Origin: Siphonodentalium dalli
Lineage: Eukaryota; Mollusca; Scaphopoda; Gadilida; Siphonodentaliidae
Direction: 5' to 3'
Length of the DNA stretch: 64,000 bases
Assembly (NCBI GenBank): GCA_032622095.1
Contig: CP136064.1
Coordinates: 260,067,863 to 260,131,862 of the forward strand
The number at the start of each line of letters is the position of its first letter. The first letter of the stretch is position 1. Positions 60,481 to 64,000 of this stretch are shown piece after piece. The translations under genes were made by a program, and so were the position numbers. The notes beneath the pieces were generated by a model. It saw only the letters and a program-made list of their open reading frames with translations, was not told where the DNA came from and did not search any database.

Positions 60481-61544
60481 GTTACCAGGAGATCACTTGG
60501 TGTACCCGACGTAATTTGAAACTGAATGCAAGATCTTATCAACGTAACATTCCTCTGGTGTTCTTCGCGTTGAACATTTCACCCTTGTGTTGATGGCATT
60601 TACTTTCTTGAACCATACCGACCGCCACCCAGCGCGAGTCTGACATACCAACAAACTATCGTAGGGCATCGTTTTTAAGACTACAGCCCAGTCTGGTGGG
60701 GCTTATATAGTAGTAGCCAATGGTACGCGCCTGGTCCACTTGATTAAGAACGGCTTCCAAACTGGTGGGGAAATACAATTTTGCATACAAGGAAAGAAAA
60801 GCCACACATGAGATCCTGTCTGAATCTAAAACATACACAAAGAATGGGCGGTGCAATCATGCTCCAATTTCATTTCCACTATCATGACACATGCCCACAA
60901 ACTAGCACCGCGCGTGTATTGTTATTATATGCTTGGATCTGTTCGATGAGACGATTGCTGGACGTTCCAAGATTGTTCTTAGGATCATGGTCAAGAAGTG
61001 TGGGTATATTATGCATTATGGTCTTCTACGCTTTAGCAGAAAGGAATCCGTCAAATGTTAAGGCTTTCAACATTCGAAGCCATATACAGAAGTTGTCCGG
61101 GTACATCAGTGCGTTCGATGAGTAAATGAATTGATGAACCATAGATTGAGAAGTGGCTGTCTGGGAAGATCACCAGGTGTGCATGTTGTTATCCCCATTA
61201 GGTCACCAAAGCTCAGAAATACGCAGATAGAGAGGTCTTTCTGAAAGCTAGTATACGCATCGACCGCATACCTTTCTATAGTTTATCGCGCAAGATGACG
61301 CTCAAATCCCATATGTAGCATCTGAATTATACCATAAGCTACCACGAATTAAGCTCGCCAAGAAAAAGGATAAGAATTCCCAGCTTTCGAGACGAACACG
61401 CAAGCTGAACACCGGCATATGTATTGTTTGAAACAATCCGATTAGTCGGACCCTTCTACCAAGAAGTGTTGAAAACTGTGTTGGTGTGAGCGAGATAGAT
61501 TAATCCGACGAAGAGACGGAAGCTGGTCCAGATAATCCTGAATG
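60481..61544. other. Interior of the large inverted repeat, last part
   Basis: The 114-codon open frame at 60781-61125 has no recognised domain. Nothing else is supported. Confidence 0.35.
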
Positions 61545-62480
61545 TTGCAAATCAGAATCAACTCAGATACTGTTGTTTTGAATCTTGGAAGTCATAATAT
61601 GACTATTCGGCGCACCTATATACGGTTACGGCCATTATGGGCGCTAAGTGGACAATGGATTTCGAAATGCCACATCGCGATTATTAATTGTGGGTTTCAT
61701 ACTTCCAGAAGGCTACGAGCCATGTTGAACTAATAGATGGCTTATGTACCGTTTCATACATATCGATATTATGAGGAAAAAAATATTAGTATGTGAAAAT
61801 ATCGACTTCTTTTCTATTTCTGGCAGCTAGTTTAGCCGCCATCTTGACTGTGAGCATTTGACAAACAAATGAATACTTCATTTCAATGTTCCATATGAAC
61901 ATGTAATTGTGGGTAGAATTCGCGTAACGTTAACGCCAATCGTAAGAAAGTAAAGGAATGTAAGCTTGTTTTTAAATTTCGGTCGCCATTTTGGCCGCCA
62001 TCTTCGATTTGGAAAATAATTTCTTGCATGAGATGCAAGGTAATTACTTCACCTCAGTATTTCCAACTCAACTGTCAGCACGTGTGGAGTTGTCTCCACA
62101 ATAATGCCCAATGATGTGAAAATGAGGGATTTTCGGTTATTTTTCAAAATCGGTCCGCCACTGTGGGCGCCATTTTGGATTTGGGGGACTTTTATTTGGA
62201 TGTGATATAAGGACAGTTCTTCGCCTCAGTGTTCCCAACTCACAATAGTAAGCATGTGTTGAGTTGTCGTGACAATAACGCTCACTGATATTAAAATCGG
62301 TGATTTTCGTCGATTTTTCTGGTGGCCATTTTGGCCGCCATCTTGGATTTTGGTGAATATTCACCAACTCAGGTATAAGAGGAATCCTAGCTCGAGTATC
62401 GCCTGCACAAATATATGCATGGGTGTTGTACTGAGAGCAATAACATTCATTGATTCGAAACAGACATCGCGTTATTAGCG
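61545..62480 (-). repeat. Large inverted repeat, right arm (family J)
   Basis: The reverse complement of 57809-58720 with numerous differences. It contains repeated GGCCGCCATCTT-type blocks near 61836, 61997, 62170 and 62335. Confidence 0.75.
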
Positions 62481-63005
62481 TCTATTCGGCTTTGACTGGA
62501 TTATACCAGCATTTGGGAAAACGTGATATCGGACGAAAATATCCCGTAAAGAATGTTTATTATGGTCCCGGTGTGTTCGCTAAAGACTCTTCTATACAAT
62601 AAATGTATAAAATCACACCACGATGCCCAAATTTTCCCACAGAGACAAACGAACTGTGGTGAAATGTCAAAACATAAAAAAAATTCACATTCGGCGTCCA
62701 TCTTGGCCGTAATATTGGATGTTTGGCGTCGGATGTTTGGCTAATTTGTAACGGTTGTATATTAGCATAACGAATCGATCGGAAAACAAGACCATTGAAC
62801 ACATCTTTACTATGACGGCGATCAAAGAGACTTGGTGCATATAAACAAAATGGCCGCCATGATGGACGCCATCTTGTCTGGAGTCTCTGCGGCCACTTTT
62901 TTTTTCTTGTTAACAACCGAAAAAAATTAGAGGAGACATTAAGAAAGAAAATTAGTGGGGTGAAATTAAGTCCTGGGGGTGCAGAGGTCGACCAATATCT
63001 CCTGG
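62481..63005 (-). repeat. Repeat family J, outer segment
   Basis: Matches the reverse complement of 47213-47736, which links the terminal inverted repeat to the repeat inside the 2,469-bp duplication. It contains GGCCGCCATGATGGACGCCA near 62850. Confidence 0.7.
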
Positions 63006-64000
63006 ACAAATAATCTAGTAGGAATAAATACTATACAACAGTGAAAAAGCTCTTCAGCTTTCTCTGCATTTTAAACTACTTAAAATATGGAAATGAGACA
63101 GACAATCTTATGTCCCACTAGAATGTTTATAAATAACTCGCCAGATAGCCACGCCCAAAATATACTTCAGTGTCAGTGACAGCCGATGTGCATTCGTAAG
63201 AAACTCAAAACAATATAGATCCTGCTTGTGTCAGACATGAACTACGTATCTATGTCGGTCTTATTTTCCCTTAATGCGCAAAAATTAAACTAAAAGAACA
63301 CACGAGTGTTCATAAAGATAAAATATTTCCCACTGTTAAAAAAAAACAAACGTGAAACAAGTTTGTTGGATATCAGTACCTTTGGCGGAGTGGTACAAAT
63401 TACAAGGCCAGTACACGTGGGTGTGTTGTTGAGTTAAGTTTATTGCAGCACAAGCTTCAAAAATATCATGTATTTATTGTATTGTATCACCAGTTTTGCA
63501 GAAATAGAACTTCGTGATTCGATTGTACATCTCGATCAGTCAAGAGAGGAATTTTCAGATACAACGCCATGGAGGGAAAGTGTTTTAAGTGTATGTTTTG
63601 AAAGGACTATTTTCATTTTGACACGTAGTGTTGGCTATTGTATCGCCAGTGTTTTCGTGTGACGTCATTATAACGACCCCGCTCGGGTCGTGTATAGACT
63701 CGCACTGGCTCATATGTGAAACACTACGGCGCTATCGCTCTGTGACTTGCCCTCCCATAAGAGACCAGTACGGACTATCGCCATATTTAAGTAGATGACG
63801 TTATTTGCGTCATCGATTCAAATATAACGACGGAGAGACAACAGCAACACTGGGATACCCATCAAAACACAATACGTTGCCTCGTGTGTTCTGCGAAAAT
63901 AGTTTACATATTTAAAATATCTATTCATAAATACTAAGAAGGATATCATAATAAATATGTTTTGATAATTTTTTCCCGCCAGAGATCGGCAGAATCTAGT
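63006..64000. other. Window end with a palindromic CRE-like site
   Basis: TGACGTCA, a perfect CREB/ATF-type site, lies at 63660-63667. It is followed by the hairpin CGACCCCGCTCGGGTCG (63675-63691) and by GATGACG/CGTCATC arms (63794-63814). The open frame at 63468-63662 has no recognised domain. These motifs could be a promoter just inside the window edge or repeat-internal. Confidence 0.35.

Noticed and set aside
60781-61125. 114-codon open frame inside the large inverted repeat
   Set aside because: No domain recognised, and it is surrounded by retroelement-like and repeat sequence.

Overview
The window reads as AT-rich nuclear DNA of an animal, most likely a marine invertebrate and probably a mollusc or another lophotrochozoan. 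The reasons are phase-matched spliced exons with GT/AG borders, a PAN-plus-C-type-lectin secreted protein, a single-exon class A GPCR, non-LTR retrotransposons, a Polinton-type polymerase relic, and dense miniature inverted-repeat elements. The species call is inference. Nothing bacterial is present: no operons, Shine-Dalgarno context or CRISPR.

Only two apparently intact genes are supported. The first is a three-exon gene on the + strand (exons 13890-14154, 19266-19451 and 30180-30397). All junctions keep phase and predict a 222-residue secreted protein: signal peptide, four-cysteine PAN/apple-like segment, then a complete four-cysteine C-type lectin domain. The second is an intronless rhodopsin-like receptor on the - strand (44470-45510, 346 residues). 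It has C3.25 and a plausible helix 8, but MRC replaces DRY, NVLVY replaces NPxxY, and Thr sits at the amine-binding 3.32 position. A second lectin-domain terminal exon (33784-34014, -) has an EPN motif but no usable splice acceptor, so it looks like a broken paralogue.

Almost everything else is repetitive. From 1 to 13 kb: a TIR element (161-728), a decayed Polinton DNA polymerase B fragment (about 2200-2740, -), a diverged tandem duplication (5090-5523), a TTAA-flanked MITE (10623-11252), a 69-bp hairpin element (11679-11747) and a tRNA-derived SINE-like segment (about 12281-12365). The lectin introns (14-30 kb) hold a 5'-truncated LINE, two inverted MITE copies, an element with 58-bp TIRs and a core of about 17 minisatellite units of roughly 85 bp (20580-22770), a 448-bp inverted repeat pair (24379-24826 and 27755-28203) with other elements nested inside, and a head-to-head pair of perfect hairpins 281 bp upstream of exon 3.

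From 30 to 38 kb come further MITEs, a 120-bp coding-phase minisatellite and a GC-rich minisatellite. A satellite of about 105 units of 49 bp (38740-43876), with a 1,494-bp higher-order duplication, precedes the GPCR. Beyond the GPCR is a nearly identical 2,469-bp tandem duplication (46275-51215). It spans a foldback element with long TIRs and a 9-bp target duplication (50206-51559), which resembles a Mutator-like element. A larger TIR element (52790-56505) was interrupted by a 5'-truncated LINE flanked by a 73-bp duplication. The last 7 kb is a large inverted repeat rich in AAGATGGC/GCCATCTT motifs.

Repeat boundaries and copy counts were read by eye. Family names such as MULE-like or piggyBac-type are inferred from TIR and TSD shape only, because no transposase gene was found.
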